From NCBI GenBank assembly GCA_016188575.1, contig JACPHN010000269.1, positions 65,098 to 129,097 of the forward strand: a stretch of 64,000 bases of DNA. The letters run 5' to 3'. The DNA comes from Candidatus Schekmanbacteria bacterium (GTDB taxonomy: Bacteria > CSSED10-310 > JACPHN01). Under the pieces are notes generated by a model that worked only from the letters and a program-made list of their open reading frames with translations, was not told the origin of the DNA and searched no databases. Shown in pieces: positions 27,258-35,654 of the stretch. The first letter of the stretch is position 1, and every line of letters begins with the position of its first letter. The translations under genes and the position numbers were made by a program.

Positions 27258-28127
27258 CTAGCTCGCCATCGCCTGCGCCGCCGGACTCGGCTTGGCCGAC
27301 TCCTGCCGCGTCTTTTCTTGAGCTCCACCCGCCAGGAACCAGTTCGCCATCAAGGCCATGCCGTCGCCAACGAGCGGCAACGCCTTGGCGATGCTTCCAA
27401 CGGAGTTGATAATGCTCACCATCTCCACTTTCTTCTTTCGCGACACGGCCTTGAACACGATCCGGCCGACAGTCTCGGGCTTCATCGAATAGTAGGGCAC
27501 TAGCCGCATCGAGAGCTTCTGGCCAAACGTCTTGGACTCGACGTCCTTGTAGAAACCGGTATTCACCATGAACGGATAAATCGTCGTAACGCGAACTCCG
27601 TACTTCCGCACCTCAACCTGCAGAATCTCAGATACCGCGCCCAGAGCCGCCTTCACGGTCGCGTACGCACCCCACGTCGGCAACCGGAAAAAGGCCTGGC
27701 CAGAAGAGACGTTTGCGATCTGCCCCGAGCGGCGCTCGATCATGTGCGGCAGGAACGCATACATGTGGTATAGAGGTCCCCAGAAGTTTACCGCCACCAG
27801 GCGCTCCCACGTCTCGATCGGGGTCTGCGATAGCTCTCCGGCGTAGCCGATACCGGCATTGTTCACGAGCACGTCCAGTCCGCCGAGGTCATCAATTACC
27901 CAACGGGCGAGCTCCTCCACCTGAGCACGGCTGGACACGTCGAGCGCCCGCGTGTGCACCTGCGCACCCAGCGCGCGAAGCTCCCCCGCCACGTCCTCAA
28001 GTGCGTCGGCGTTGATGTCCGTCAACACGAGATCGTACCCCGCCTGGGCAAACTCCCGCGCCGTGCAACGGCCGATGCCCGTGCCCGCCCCCGTAATCAA
28101 GGCTCTTTTTCCCGCTCCTGTCTTCAT
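27258..28127 (-). CDS. Short-chain dehydrogenase/reductase
   Basis: 289 residues. The classical SDR motifs are TGAGTGIG near the start, D/N adenine-site residues, LVNNAGIG, catalytic Ser in NVSSGQAF and YATVK. The C-terminal region (YSMKPETVGRIVFKAVSRKKKVE) with a hydrophobic tail matches SDRs acting on lipids or sterol-like ketones. The ATG overlaps the stop of the TetR gene by 4 bp (ATGA), so translation is probably coupled. It converts an alcohol and ketone/aldehyde using NAD(P). With ALDH downstream it could start a two-step oxidation. Confidence 0.92.
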   Translation of the reverse strand: MKTGAGKRALITGAGTGIGRCTAREFAQAGYDLVLTDINADALEDVAGELRALGAQVHTRALDVSSRAQVEELARWVIDDLGGLDVLVNNAGIGYAGELSQTPIETWERLVAVNFWGPLYHMYAFLPHMIERRSGQIANVSSGQAFFRLPTWGAYATVKAALGAVSEILQVEVRKYGVRVTTIYPFMVNTGFYKDVESKTFGQKLSMRLVPYYSMKPETVGRIVFKAVSRKKKVEMVSIINSVGSIAKALPLVGDGMALMANWFLAGGAQEKTRQESAKPSPAAQAMAS

Positions 28128-28795
28128 CTGTTCTCTCCTTCACCGCTCGGGACCATTGTCAGGCGCATGCGAGGATCGCCGAAGCCAAAGAACGCCAAGT
28201 CGACGATCTCTTCGATGACGCGATCCAATGCGGACGTGGCGAAGCGCCCTTTCGCCCACGTCTCGACCAACCGCAAGGCGATTCCGATCAACGCCTGTCC
28301 GACAACCTCAGTGTTGCAGTGCCGCGCGAACCCCATCAGGATCGCATGCTGCAGATAAAAGCCGGCCAGCGCCGCGAAGCGGTTCAACATCGCGTCCAGC
28401 TTCGCTGCCATCGCCGGGCTGATCGTCGGGGCTTCGCGTAGAAAAAAGAGCACCAGCTCCCGGTTTTCCTCGAAGATCGCAGCCAGTTTCTTGGTGGCGG
28501 CCAGCGACGCGGCGCGATACTCCTCGGCGTTTTTCGGAAGGTTGGCGCTCATATCGGCAAACTGCGCGAGCATCCGCTCGATGAATCCGTCAACGAGCGT
28601 CGAAAAGACGTCTTCCTTGTCTCTGAAGAATCGGTAGAAGGTTCCCTGACCCACGCCGGCCTCGGCGACAATGTCGGAGATGACGGTCTTGTGGTAGCCG
28701 GTTCCCAGGAAGACGCGCGCGGCTGCCGCCAGCAGCGACTGGCGGGTCCGTTCCTTGCGCTCCTGATCACTGGTTTTGCGGGTCTTGGTGACCAT
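28124..28795 (-). CDS. TetR-family regulator
   Basis: 223 residues from the ATG at 28795. The N-terminal HTH reads ARVFLGTGYHKTVISDIVAEAGVGQGTFYRFFRDKEDVF, a standard TetR DNA-binding domain. The C-terminal ligand domain is helical and resembles regulators of fatty acid and aldehyde metabolism. First gene of the operon; its stop overlaps the SDR start. It presumably represses the unit from the promoter just upstream. Longer starts (to 28867) run into the promoter and are rejected. Confidence 0.9.
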   Translation of the reverse strand: MVTKTRKTSDQERKERTRQSLLAAAARVFLGTGYHKTVISDIVAEAGVGQGTFYRFFRDKEDVFSTLVDGFIERMLAQFADMSANLPKNAEEYRAASLAATKKLAAIFEENRELVLFFLREAPTISPAMAAKLDAMLNRFAALAGFYLQHAILMGFARHCNTEVVGQALIGIALRLVETWAKGRFATSALDRVIEEIVDLAFFGFGDPRMRLTMVPSGEGENR

Positions 28796-28838
28796 CTGCG
28801 GGATGCCTCGCGGGGTGACGGCCTGATCTTGAGTACAC

Positions 28839-28867
28839 CATATAAGCCAAACGGACGGACTCGTCAA
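28839..28867 (-). promoter_or_regulatory. Promoter of the TetR-SDR-ALDH operon
   Basis: Minus-strand TTGACG (28862-28867), a 17-bp spacer and TATATG (28839-28844), giving a start near 28832 and a 37-nt leader. The spacer contains the near-repeat GTCCGTCCG, which might be part of an operator; no clean TetR palindrome is seen. Confidence 0.5.
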
Positions 28868-29045
28868 TCTCGTTTTGCGGCCTGGCGTCGCCCACCTGGC
28901 GGTTATACATACTTAACAAGATCCCTTTTCTCGGCGTCGGCCGAATATCGGGTGATGCTCCCCTACAAGTGTCCACGCGCACTGCGCTCGCCATGGTCCA
29001 AGCCACATTCCGCCGGCGCCCGTTCCTTTTTCCCGGGAGGGCTTC

Positions 29046-29969
29046 ATGTCGATCCGCCCTGTTCATCACACCGCTACCGCGCGCCCCGCCGTGGAAGGCG
29101 CCGGCGTGCGACTTCGCCGCGCATTTGGGTTCGGCGAAACCGCCGGCTGCGATCCGTTCCTGCTCCTGGACGACTTCCGCAGCGATCTCCCTCAGGACTA
29201 CATCGCCGGTTTTCCCTGGCACCCCCACCGCGGCATCGAGACCATCACCTACGTGCTCGCGGGTTCGGTCGAGCACGGCGACAGTCTGGGCAACAGCGGC
29301 GCCATTTCCCCGGGTGGCGTCCAGTGGATGACCGCGGGTAGTGGCATCATCCACCAGGAAATGCCTCGCGGCGACGGTCATGGCCGGATGCATGGATTCC
29401 AGCTCTGGGCGAATCTGCCCGCCGCACTGAAGATGACTGCCCCCAGGTATCAGGACATCACCGCGGCGGACATTCCGGAAGTCGTCGAAGACGACGGTGC
29501 GCGCATTCGCGTTATCTGCGGCGCTGCCTACGGAATCCGCGGGCCGGTGGACGGCGTCGCCGCCGACCCATGCTACCTGGACGTTTGCCTCCCCCCCCTG
29601 TGCCGCAAGCGCCTGCGGGTCGAGATCGATCGCAATGCCTTCGCCTACGTGTTCTCGGGTTCGGCGCTGTTTCGCGACGCGAGTGAACCGCGCCCCGTGC
29701 AGACGGACTATGTCCTGCCACAGCCCGTGCCGGGCGAGCTGATGGGCAATCGCACGCTCGTCGTCTTCGCCCGCGGCGACGAAGCTTTCGTGCAGTCGGG
29801 TGACGAAGGAGCGAGATTCCTGCTGGTTTCAGGACAGCCGATACGCGAGCCCGTTGCCTGGTACGGCCCCATTGTGATGAACACCGAGCAAGAGCTGCGC
29901 CAGGCGTTTGCCGAGTATCGCAACGGAACGTTTCTCAAACACCCGCTCCCGGCGGCGAATCCGAAATAA
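29046..29969 (+). CDS. Pirin family protein
   Basis: 307 residues, a double cupin. The N-terminal cupin has the metal ligands in PFLLLDDFR, FPWHPHRGIETITYVL, EHGDS and GIIHQEM, which match pirins; a second cupin follows. Bacterial pirins are iron proteins with roles as quercetinase-like dioxygenases or metabolic regulators, with function not predictable here. GGGAGGG precedes the start. It is divergent from the TetR operon and convergent with the oxidase at 29990. Confidence 0.9.
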   Translation: MSIRPVHHTATARPAVEGAGVRLRRAFGFGETAGCDPFLLLDDFRSDLPQDYIAGFPWHPHRGIETITYVLAGSVEHGDSLGNSGAISPGGVQWMTAGSGIIHQEMPRGDGHGRMHGFQLWANLPAALKMTAPRYQDITAADIPEVVEDDGARIRVICGAAYGIRGPVDGVAADPCYLDVCLPPLCRKRLRVEIDRNAFAYVFSGSALFRDASEPRPVQTDYVLPQPVPGELMGNRTLVVFARGDEAFVQSGDEGARFLLVSGQPIREPVAWYGPIVMNTEQELRQAFAEYRNGTFLKHPLPAANPK

Positions 29970-29989
29970 AGCGACCGGGCGCAAGCACG

Positions 29990-31420
29990 CTATCCGTCCT
30001 TTGCCTTCGTCCGGTTGGCGCGCCATTCATACCAGAGATTCACCAGGCGCCAGGCGGGAATTTTCCCCTGCTTGCCGGTTTTCGGCATGAACTTGATCTT
30101 GCGCTCGATGGGCACAAACGCGTCAGCGGCGTGATACGCCGCCTTTACGCGCTCATAGGCCGCCAGGTCGTAAATCTCGGCAAGCTCCTCGCGCGTCAAG
30201 TAACAGACGCCCCACATGGCGGGGAGGTCGACAAACGTCTGCAGAGCGCGCATGGCATCGATATTTCGATAGGGCTTGACCCGGGGCTCGCCGTAGATGC
30301 CGATATCGACTGCCAGGACCGCGCGCCGGTCGCGCCGCTTGTTCTGTGCGAACACCATGTCGACGTCGCCAATCCGCGCCGGGCAGTTCCAGAGCGGATA
30401 AACCTTCAAGTTTTTCTCCACGTATTCAATCCCCTCACCGAGACGCTCGACGGCGACAACCATGTCCTGGTTGATCATGCAGCGTTCGCCGAGCTCCACG
30501 GGGAGGCTTGAGCGAAAGCCCGTCTCCCGCACCTTGCGCTCGGCTTCACGGTCGAGGTAAGCACGGCCGGCGGGTTTTTCGATGAATCCTCTCAGGTTGG
30601 CGATGATGCCGGTCAGCCACATCAGGCTGCGCTGATGCCGGAACATGTACTGGTAGCTGGGGACGAGGTCTTCCCCACCGGTCTGGGCACGCTCCCGGAC
30701 GTGCTGATAGTACCACGGGTTGCCGTGGCGCATCGCCTCGTAGCGATCCAGACCATTCGCCGCGTCGCTGAAATCGCTCGTAATGAGCGCGTAACAGCGC
30801 GGCGCCAGCACCAGTCCCTCGACGAAACTGTGCTCGTCCAGAGCCGTGCGAAACTCGCGGCAGTAGGCCGGCAGCTCCGTGAATAACCGGTATCGGGAGC
30901 GCACGAACGGCAAGGCGTCGACCAGTCGAACCGTGGCCCGCGTGACCACTCCGAGCGTGCCATACGACCCCGGCAATGTCGAGAAAAGGTCGCGATGACT
31001 GTCTCGGCTCGCCGTCACGACGTCACCACTGCCGAGCACAACCTCAATGTCCTCGATCGTGTTCGGAAAGACCCCGTAGCGGTGCGACGAGCTCTCGATG
31101 CCGAGCCCGTTGATGAGGCCGGAAATCGTGAAGGTTTCAAACTCGGGCACCACGGGCGGCAGCATGCCCGCAGCAAACGTCGCCTTACAGAGCTGTCCGA
31201 GCGTAACCTGTCCTTCGACCACCGCTACCTTCCGGGCCGTGTCGATGCCGAGAATTTCCCCGAGCGCCTCGACGCTGACGGGGTGGCAATCGCTCTTGTA
31301 GCCAAGGTCGTGGGGACTGTGCCCTGGGTGTCGTTTGGAAATGGTCAGCCTGCGACCCGCGGGTCGCGCGCGCACCTGCTGCTGCACGGCAGCCAGTTTT
31401 TCTTCGTGAGATGGGGTCAT
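29990..31420 (-). CDS. FAD-binding oxidoreductase, DHCR24/DWARF1-like
   Basis: 476 residues. The FAD domain (PCMH type) is visible in VEGQVTLGQLCKATFAAGMLPPVVPEFETFTISGLINGLGIESSSHRYGVF and GSYGTLGVVTRAT. The rest, with conserved blocks such as MYRHQRSLMWL-like YMFRHQRSLMWL and MINQDMVVAV, follows delta-24 sterol reductase (DHCR24) of eukaryotes and its bacterial relatives. These enzymes reduce or oxidise side-chain double bonds of sterols or similar lipids. Some bacteria carry them without other sterol genes, so the true substrate is open. The gene stands alone. Confidence 0.85.
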   Translation of the reverse strand: MTPSHEEKLAAVQQQVRARPAGRRLTISKRHPGHSPHDLGYKSDCHPVSVEALGEILGIDTARKVAVVEGQVTLGQLCKATFAAGMLPPVVPEFETFTISGLINGLGIESSSHRYGVFPNTIEDIEVVLGSGDVVTASRDSHRDLFSTLPGSYGTLGVVTRATVRLVDALPFVRSRYRLFTELPAYCREFRTALDEHSFVEGLVLAPRCYALITSDFSDAANGLDRYEAMRHGNPWYYQHVRERAQTGGEDLVPSYQYMFRHQRSLMWLTGIIANLRGFIEKPAGRAYLDREAERKVRETGFRSSLPVELGERCMINQDMVVAVERLGEGIEYVEKNLKVYPLWNCPARIGDVDMVFAQNKRRDRRAVLAVDIGIYGEPRVKPYRNIDAMRALQTFVDLPAMWGVCYLTREELAEIYDLAAYERVKAAYHAADAFVPIERKIKFMPKTGKQGKIPAWRLVNLWYEWRANRTKAKDG

Positions 31421-31618
31421 GGCGAGCTCTCGGAGTCGATCGGTGTGCTCGGGGATTGCCGGGACATCTTATGGCGCAGGCCCGCGGCGCACAATCACAG
31501 CCGGGGAAGAACCGAAGCTCTGTGCAGGCAACTCCAGCCGCTCTATACTGCTTGCGCGCCAACGGGTCGCTGCGATCGGGCTGAGGACCCGCCTAGTGGA
31601 GCTTCCGGAGACAGACAA

Positions 31619-32572
31619 ATGAACGGCTCTGCGCTTTTTTCTCGGCTGCTGGTGCGCCTGCTCCCGCTTCTACCCAAGCGACTCGTCCGGCTCGCCGCCG
31701 ATCGCTACATTGCCGGAGAGACACTCGACGATGCCCTGTCGATGGTGCGCACACTCGGGCTTGAGGGCATCGCTGCGACGCTCGATATTCTGGGCGAGGA
31801 TGTCGCCGCGCCGGCCGCGGCCGAAGCGGCGGCGACCGCATACAGCCTGGCACTCGAGCGAATCGCCGCCAATGAGCTGGACTGCAACGTCTCCGTGAAG
31901 CCCTCGCAGCTCGGCCTGAAAATCGACAGGGAGCTGTGCTGCCGCAACTTCCGCGCGATCGTTTCGCGCGCTCGTGAGCTTGGCAACTTCGTTCGCATCG
32001 ACATGGAGGATCATACGCTGACCTCCCCAACCATTGCGCTCTACCGGGAGCTGAGGCGGGATTTTGACAATGTCGGGTTGGTGCTGCAGGCGTACATGCG
32101 GCGCTCAATCGCGGACGTGGACGCGCTCGCGCCCTTGGTGCCCAATTTCCGGCTCTGCAAGGGAATCTATGACGAGCCGCGCGCACTGGCCTACAAGATG
32201 CCGGCCGTCATCAACGACAACTTCACGTGGCTGCTGCAAAAAATGTTCGATGGCGGCTCGTACGTGGGCATCGCCACGCATGATGAGGCGCTGGTGTGGA
32301 GCGCGCTGCGAGAGATCGAGCGAAGGAAGCTCACCCCTGATCGCTATGAGTTTCAGATGCTGCTCGGCGTCGATCCGGAGTTGCGCAGCATCATCGTGGG
32401 GGCGGGGCATCGCCTGCGCGTGTATGTCCCGTTTGGCGCTCACTGGCACGCCTATTCGCTGCGCAGGCTGCGGGAAAACCCGAGAATGGCCTCGTACGTG
32501 GCGCGCGATGTGACGGGCAGGTTCGTGCAGCGGCTGCGCGCCAGACCGGAGCTGCAGCAGCATGGCCAGTGA
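31619..32572 (+). CDS. Proline dehydrogenase
   Basis: 317 residues, a monofunctional PRODH. The barrel motifs are CNVSVKPSQLGLK, FVRIDMEDHTL, VLQAYMRRSIAD, FRLCKGIYDEPRALAYK, GIATHDEALV and YEFQMLLGVD. The arginine-containing C-terminal VYVPFGAHWHAYSLRRLREN binds the substrate carboxylate. It oxidises proline to pyrroline-5-carboxylate with FAD. GGAG precedes the ATG at 31619. No P5C dehydrogenase is adjacent; the ALDH at 25075 is of another type. The phosphatase gene overlaps its last 11 bp. Confidence 0.92.
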   Translation: MNGSALFSRLLVRLLPLLPKRLVRLAADRYIAGETLDDALSMVRTLGLEGIAATLDILGEDVAAPAAAEAAATAYSLALERIAANELDCNVSVKPSQLGLKIDRELCCRNFRAIVSRARELGNFVRIDMEDHTLTSPTIALYRELRRDFDNVGLVLQAYMRRSIADVDALAPLVPNFRLCKGIYDEPRALAYKMPAVINDNFTWLLQKMFDGGSYVGIATHDEALVWSALREIERRKLTPDRYEFQMLLGVDPELRSIIVGAGHRLRVYVPFGAHWHAYSLRRLRENPRMASYVARDVTGRFVQRLRARPELQQHGQ

Positions 32573-33059
32573 AGCGGTCCGCGAGGGCGCGGTGACGGCG
32601 AATGTCCTGGTCATCTGCACGGCAAATCGGTGTCGCAGCCCGCTGGCACACGGCATTCTCCGCGCCAGTTGCGGAGCCGGCATCGCTCTGCGGTCTGCCG
32701 GCGTGATGGCGATTCCGGGGCTGCCGCCGCTGCTGGAAGTACAGGAGCTGGCGTCTGCGAACGGCATCGACGTATCTGACCTGCGCTCGACGCCGCTTAC
32801 CAGCGCCCTGGTGACGTGGGCGGACCATCTTCTGGTCATGGAAGGATATCACGTGGCGATCGTCCGCGACCGGTTTGGGGCGCACGCTGCGGCCAGGACG
32901 CGGCTGCTCGGGAGCTTTCACCCAGACGCGGCGCTGCGAGGCGAGATCGATGACCCGGTAGGTATCGGTCCGTCTGCCCTTGAGCGCTGCTTTGCGCAGG
33001 TCGAGGCTTGCTGCCGCGGCTTCTTGCGTGAGCTGTCCGCCACCGAGCCTGACAGCTAG
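32562..33059 (+). CDS. Low-molecular-weight phosphatase-like protein
   Basis: 165 residues. The P-loop reads CTANRCRSP (CX5RS), the signature of low-molecular-weight protein tyrosine phosphatases and arsenate reductases. The acid loop is expected near the end; here it reads IDDPVG instead of DP.YG/F, so catalysis is likely but not fully canonical. It overlaps the proline dehydrogenase gene by 11 bp, suggesting coupled translation. Substrate unknown. Confidence 0.82.
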   Translation: MASEAVREGAVTANVLVICTANRCRSPLAHGILRASCGAGIALRSAGVMAIPGLPPLLEVQELASANGIDVSDLRSTPLTSALVTWADHLLVMEGYHVAIVRDRFGAHAAARTRLLGSFHPDAALRGEIDDPVGIGPSALERCFAQVEACCRGFLRELSATEPDS

Positions 33060-33171
33060 CCAGCTCACGAGCGGGGAGTCTATTGCGTCGCTCGGTTCAC
33101 GTGCCCATAGTGAGTGGGACATCACGGTCACCTTGATCGAAGTGAGGCGGATCTCACCTCCGGGGGGATGA

Positions 33172-34881
33172 ATGATAAGCTCTCGGCATGCGCGTAGAAA
33201 TCTCACCATCGCAGCGATTGGTGCGGCGGTTGTGGCGGCCGGGCTGGCTGGATGGATCTTGCTGGGACACTGGCAGGCGGGAGATCTGACGTTTTTCGGC
33301 GACGATTCCTTTTCTCCGGCGGACGATGAGGTCGCGGGCCGTGACAAGCTTTTTCAACCGGACGCGGTGATCCTGACGACGAGTCTGTCCTCGCTTCCAC
33401 GCGACATCATTTCGGTTCCGGTCCTGAACGACCTGCTGTCCGAGGATTTCGTCTTTTACTATGAGGAAAACGAGGGGCGACTGGGCTTGGAGGGAACGTT
33501 TCGGCGCATCGCATACGAGCGAAATCTCGGTGTCGGCGACGAAATTTTGGCCTATGTGCTGAATACGTCGGCTCAGATCGCTTTCTGGAAGGGAAAGGAC
33601 GGAAAGCTCAAGGAGTATCTTCTCGTTGTTCCGCGATCCGGTCTCTTGAAGTATGCGGGACGGCTGGCCGGGCTGCTTGGAGCGCCGCCCGCGCCTACGG
33701 TCGCGGACAGCACGCCGCCGGCGGCCGAGCGCGATCCGCTGGCCGAGTACGAGGATGAGCAGCTCGCGCGTGAGACCGTGCTGCCAGGCGATCCGGCAAG
33801 CCCGGTATATCGGCTCGAGTATACTGCTGACAAGAGCCTGTACTTTGCGGCTCGAAAGGACCACTTGCTGGTTTTTTCGGAGCTCGAGCTGTTGGTTCCC
33901 GAGGATGCTAGCCGGACAGAGCGGGTGAGCGAGTTCCTTGGATCGCTCGATCACCAGAACCTCGGCCGGAGATTCCGCTTGCCCCGCCCGGCCGGACGCC
34001 ACTCCGTAGTCGTCGGGGCCGAGTATCTCTCGTTTGGGTACCAGCGTTTCTTCCCCGCGGTTCGCGCGTTGCGCTTTGATTTTTCTGGGAACCGGTGGCG
34101 CACGCACCTGCTTTCAAGTGCGGCGTTTCCCTCACCGCAGGCGCTCTGGCAGTACGTGCCAACAGGTGCGGCGCTCTGCGCGGCCCTCCCGGTTGCGCTC
34201 GCGAGCGTGGCCGAGGTGGCGGCGGATGTGGATGCGGACCCTGCTCTCGCTGATTTCCTGACGACGCTTTCGGCTCCGGTGGCCGTGTGCTGGTACGGAA
34301 CGTCAGAGCTGCAGACGCCGCTCTTTGTCGCTCTGGCGCCCGCCAAGGAGAATACCGCAGCCACGGCGGCGCTCGGGCGCCTGTTCGCGGCCACGGTTGG
34401 CACGTGGGAGTCGGAAGACGGCGCGAAAGGGCCGGTCACCGAAGCGACGTGCACCGGAGGCAGGGTCTGGTCGCGCGAGGTGAGCTCACCGTATGGGCCG
34501 CTGGAGGGCGAGGGCATGCGGTATCGTCACCACTTCCGCGTGACGCTCGCGTCCTGCGGCGGAGCTCTGCTGTTTTCCCCGGACCCACGCCTGGTCGATC
34601 TCGGTGTGGGCGTGCTGCAAAAGAAGTACCCGGCTCTGGCGGATTCCCTGAGTGAAGAACCGGACGCCGTTGTGGTCCTGGCGCCGGCCGGCCTCGCGCA
34701 ACTGCTCGAGAGCGCCCTGATGAGCTCGCTGCCTTCCGCGCAAGAGCCGGTATTCCGCACTAGCGTGGTGCGAAGCCTCTTGCCGTTGCTCAAGCGGGCA
34801 GCCGAGTACCCAGGGTACGTGCTGCCCGCGCCGCAGCGGTTCGGGGAATGGGAGGTGTTGGCTTGGAAGGAGTGGGAGTGA
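33172..34881 (+). CDS. DUF2138 (YfaA-like) membrane-anchored protein of an alpha-2-macroglobulin operon
   Basis: 569 residues. An N-terminal membrane anchor (about 9-30) is followed by a large periplasmic domain with the DUF2138 pattern: DAVILTTSLSSLPRDIISVPVLNDLLSEDFVFYYEENEGRLGLEGTFRRIAYE. GGGGGGATGA supports the ATG at 33172. This is the first of five genes corresponding to E. coli yfaA-yfaT-yfaS-yfaQ-yfaP. The next gene begins in a GTGA overlap with its stop, so translation is coupled. In this type of operon the small partners hold the macroglobulin at the inner membrane (known for the Pseudomonas mag operon); the specific job is not known. Confidence 0.82.
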   Translation: MISSRHARRNLTIAAIGAAVVAAGLAGWILLGHWQAGDLTFFGDDSFSPADDEVAGRDKLFQPDAVILTTSLSSLPRDIISVPVLNDLLSEDFVFYYEENEGRLGLEGTFRRIAYERNLGVGDEILAYVLNTSAQIAFWKGKDGKLKEYLLVVPRSGLLKYAGRLAGLLGAPPAPTVADSTPPAAERDPLAEYEDEQLARETVLPGDPASPVYRLEYTADKSLYFAARKDHLLVFSELELLVPEDASRTERVSEFLGSLDHQNLGRRFRLPRPAGRHSVVVGAEYLSFGYQRFFPAVRALRFDFSGNRWRTHLLSSAAFPSPQALWQYVPTGAALCAALPVALASVAEVAADVDADPALADFLTTLSAPVAVCWYGTSELQTPLFVALAPAKENTAATAALGRLFAATVGTWESEDGAKGPVTEATCTGGRVWSREVSSPYGPLEGEGMRYRHHFRVTLASCGGALLFSPDPRLVDLGVGVLQKKYPALADSLSEEPDAVVVLAPAGLAQLLESALMSSLPSAQEPVFRTSVVRSLLPLLKRAAEYPGYVLPAPQRFGEWEVLAWKEWE

Positions 34882-35654
34882 GACCACTCGTTGCGCTCCT
34901 GAACCCACCGCCGGCTCGACTCGTAGCGGCGCAGAAAGCGCACCTCGAAAACACCCCACCTCACCTCCCCCCGCAAGCGAGGGGAGGGACGGAGGGGGGC
35001 GCTGTCGGGTCGAAGTCGAACAGGTGGTGGATTCAGGCGCTCTTGACCGCCGCCGTCTTGCTGGCGACCGGTGCTGACCTCGATGCGGCAGAAAGGCTAG
35101 ATCCATCGCAGGCGCCGTTGTTTCGCGCCTGGTTTGTGCGCATCGTGGCAGAGCAGGTCCGCCAGGGGCCTTCACCTCGCTGGGTCCACCGAGATTGCGC
35201 CGGCCTGGTGCGGTTCGCTGTAGCCGAGGCCCTACGGCCACATGGCCCGGCCTGGCAGCAGGCCTCCGGAGTCTCCGGGCATCTGCCGCAGGAGCTGACG
35301 CTAGCTCCAGATCAGCGGTCGCTGCGGAACAGTTGGCGCCAGGTGGACAAGAGCGTCGGGCCCTTTGTCTCGGCGCTCGCGCTTGTCCAGGAGAACACCG
35401 AGTTCGTATCGAAAGAGATTCAGCATGCGTTGCCCGGAGACCTCTTGTTCTTTGATCAGGGAGACGATCAACACGTGATGATCTGGATGGGAGATCACGT
35501 CGCCTATCACCGCGGCGAGGTAGCTCCGCGAGATAACGGCATGAGAACAGTTCGCATCGCCGCTTTGCTTGACTGGAAGGACACGCGATGGCAGCCCAGA
35601 GTAGAAAATCCCAACTTTGTGGGTATTTTTCGTTTCTTTTTCTTGTCGCGCTGA
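34878..35654 (+). CDS. DUF1175 (YfaT-like) protein with an in-frame repeat inserted in its signal peptide
   Basis: 258 residues from a GTG at 34878 that overlaps the DUF2138 stop (GTGA) behind AAGGAG. The frame reads MRPLVAL, then 46 codons made by repeat copy E, then a duplicated AL codon pair (GCGCTC) and LTAAVLLATGADLDAA. Removing the 138-bp repeat and one copy of the flanking GCGCTC restores MRPLVALLTAAVLLATG, a normal signal peptide. The mature domain is DUF1175: WVHRDCAGLVRFAVAEAL, SVGPFVSALALVQENTEFVSKEI and LPGDLLFFDQ with Cys/His residues recalling an NlpC/P60-like fold. An upstream ATG at 34848 is less likely. Whether the enlarged N-terminus still exports is unknown. Confidence 0.8.
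   Translation: MRPLVALLNPPPARLVAAQKAHLENTPPHLPPQARGGTEGGAVGSKSNRWWIQALLTAAVLLATGADLDAAERLDPSQAPLFRAWFVRIVAEQVRQGPSPRWVHRDCAGLVRFAVAEALRPHGPAWQQASGVSGHLPQELTLAPDQRSLRNSWRQVDKSVGPFVSALALVQENTEFVSKEIQHALPGDLLFFDQGDDQHVMIWMGDHVAYHRGEVAPRDNGMRTVRIAALLDWKDTRWQPRVENPNFVGIFRFFFLSR
34899..35036 (+). repeat. Palindromic repeat family, complete copy E
   Basis: 138 bp from CTGAACCCACC to GGTGGTGGATTCAG, with imperfect terminal inverted repeats of about 14 bp and a central hairpin CCTCCCCCCGC-AA-GCGAGGGGAGG. It is flanked by GCGCTC on both sides (34893-34898 and 35037-35042), a 6-bp target duplication. It lies inside the DUF1175 coding sequence and keeps the frame. Confidence 0.88.
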
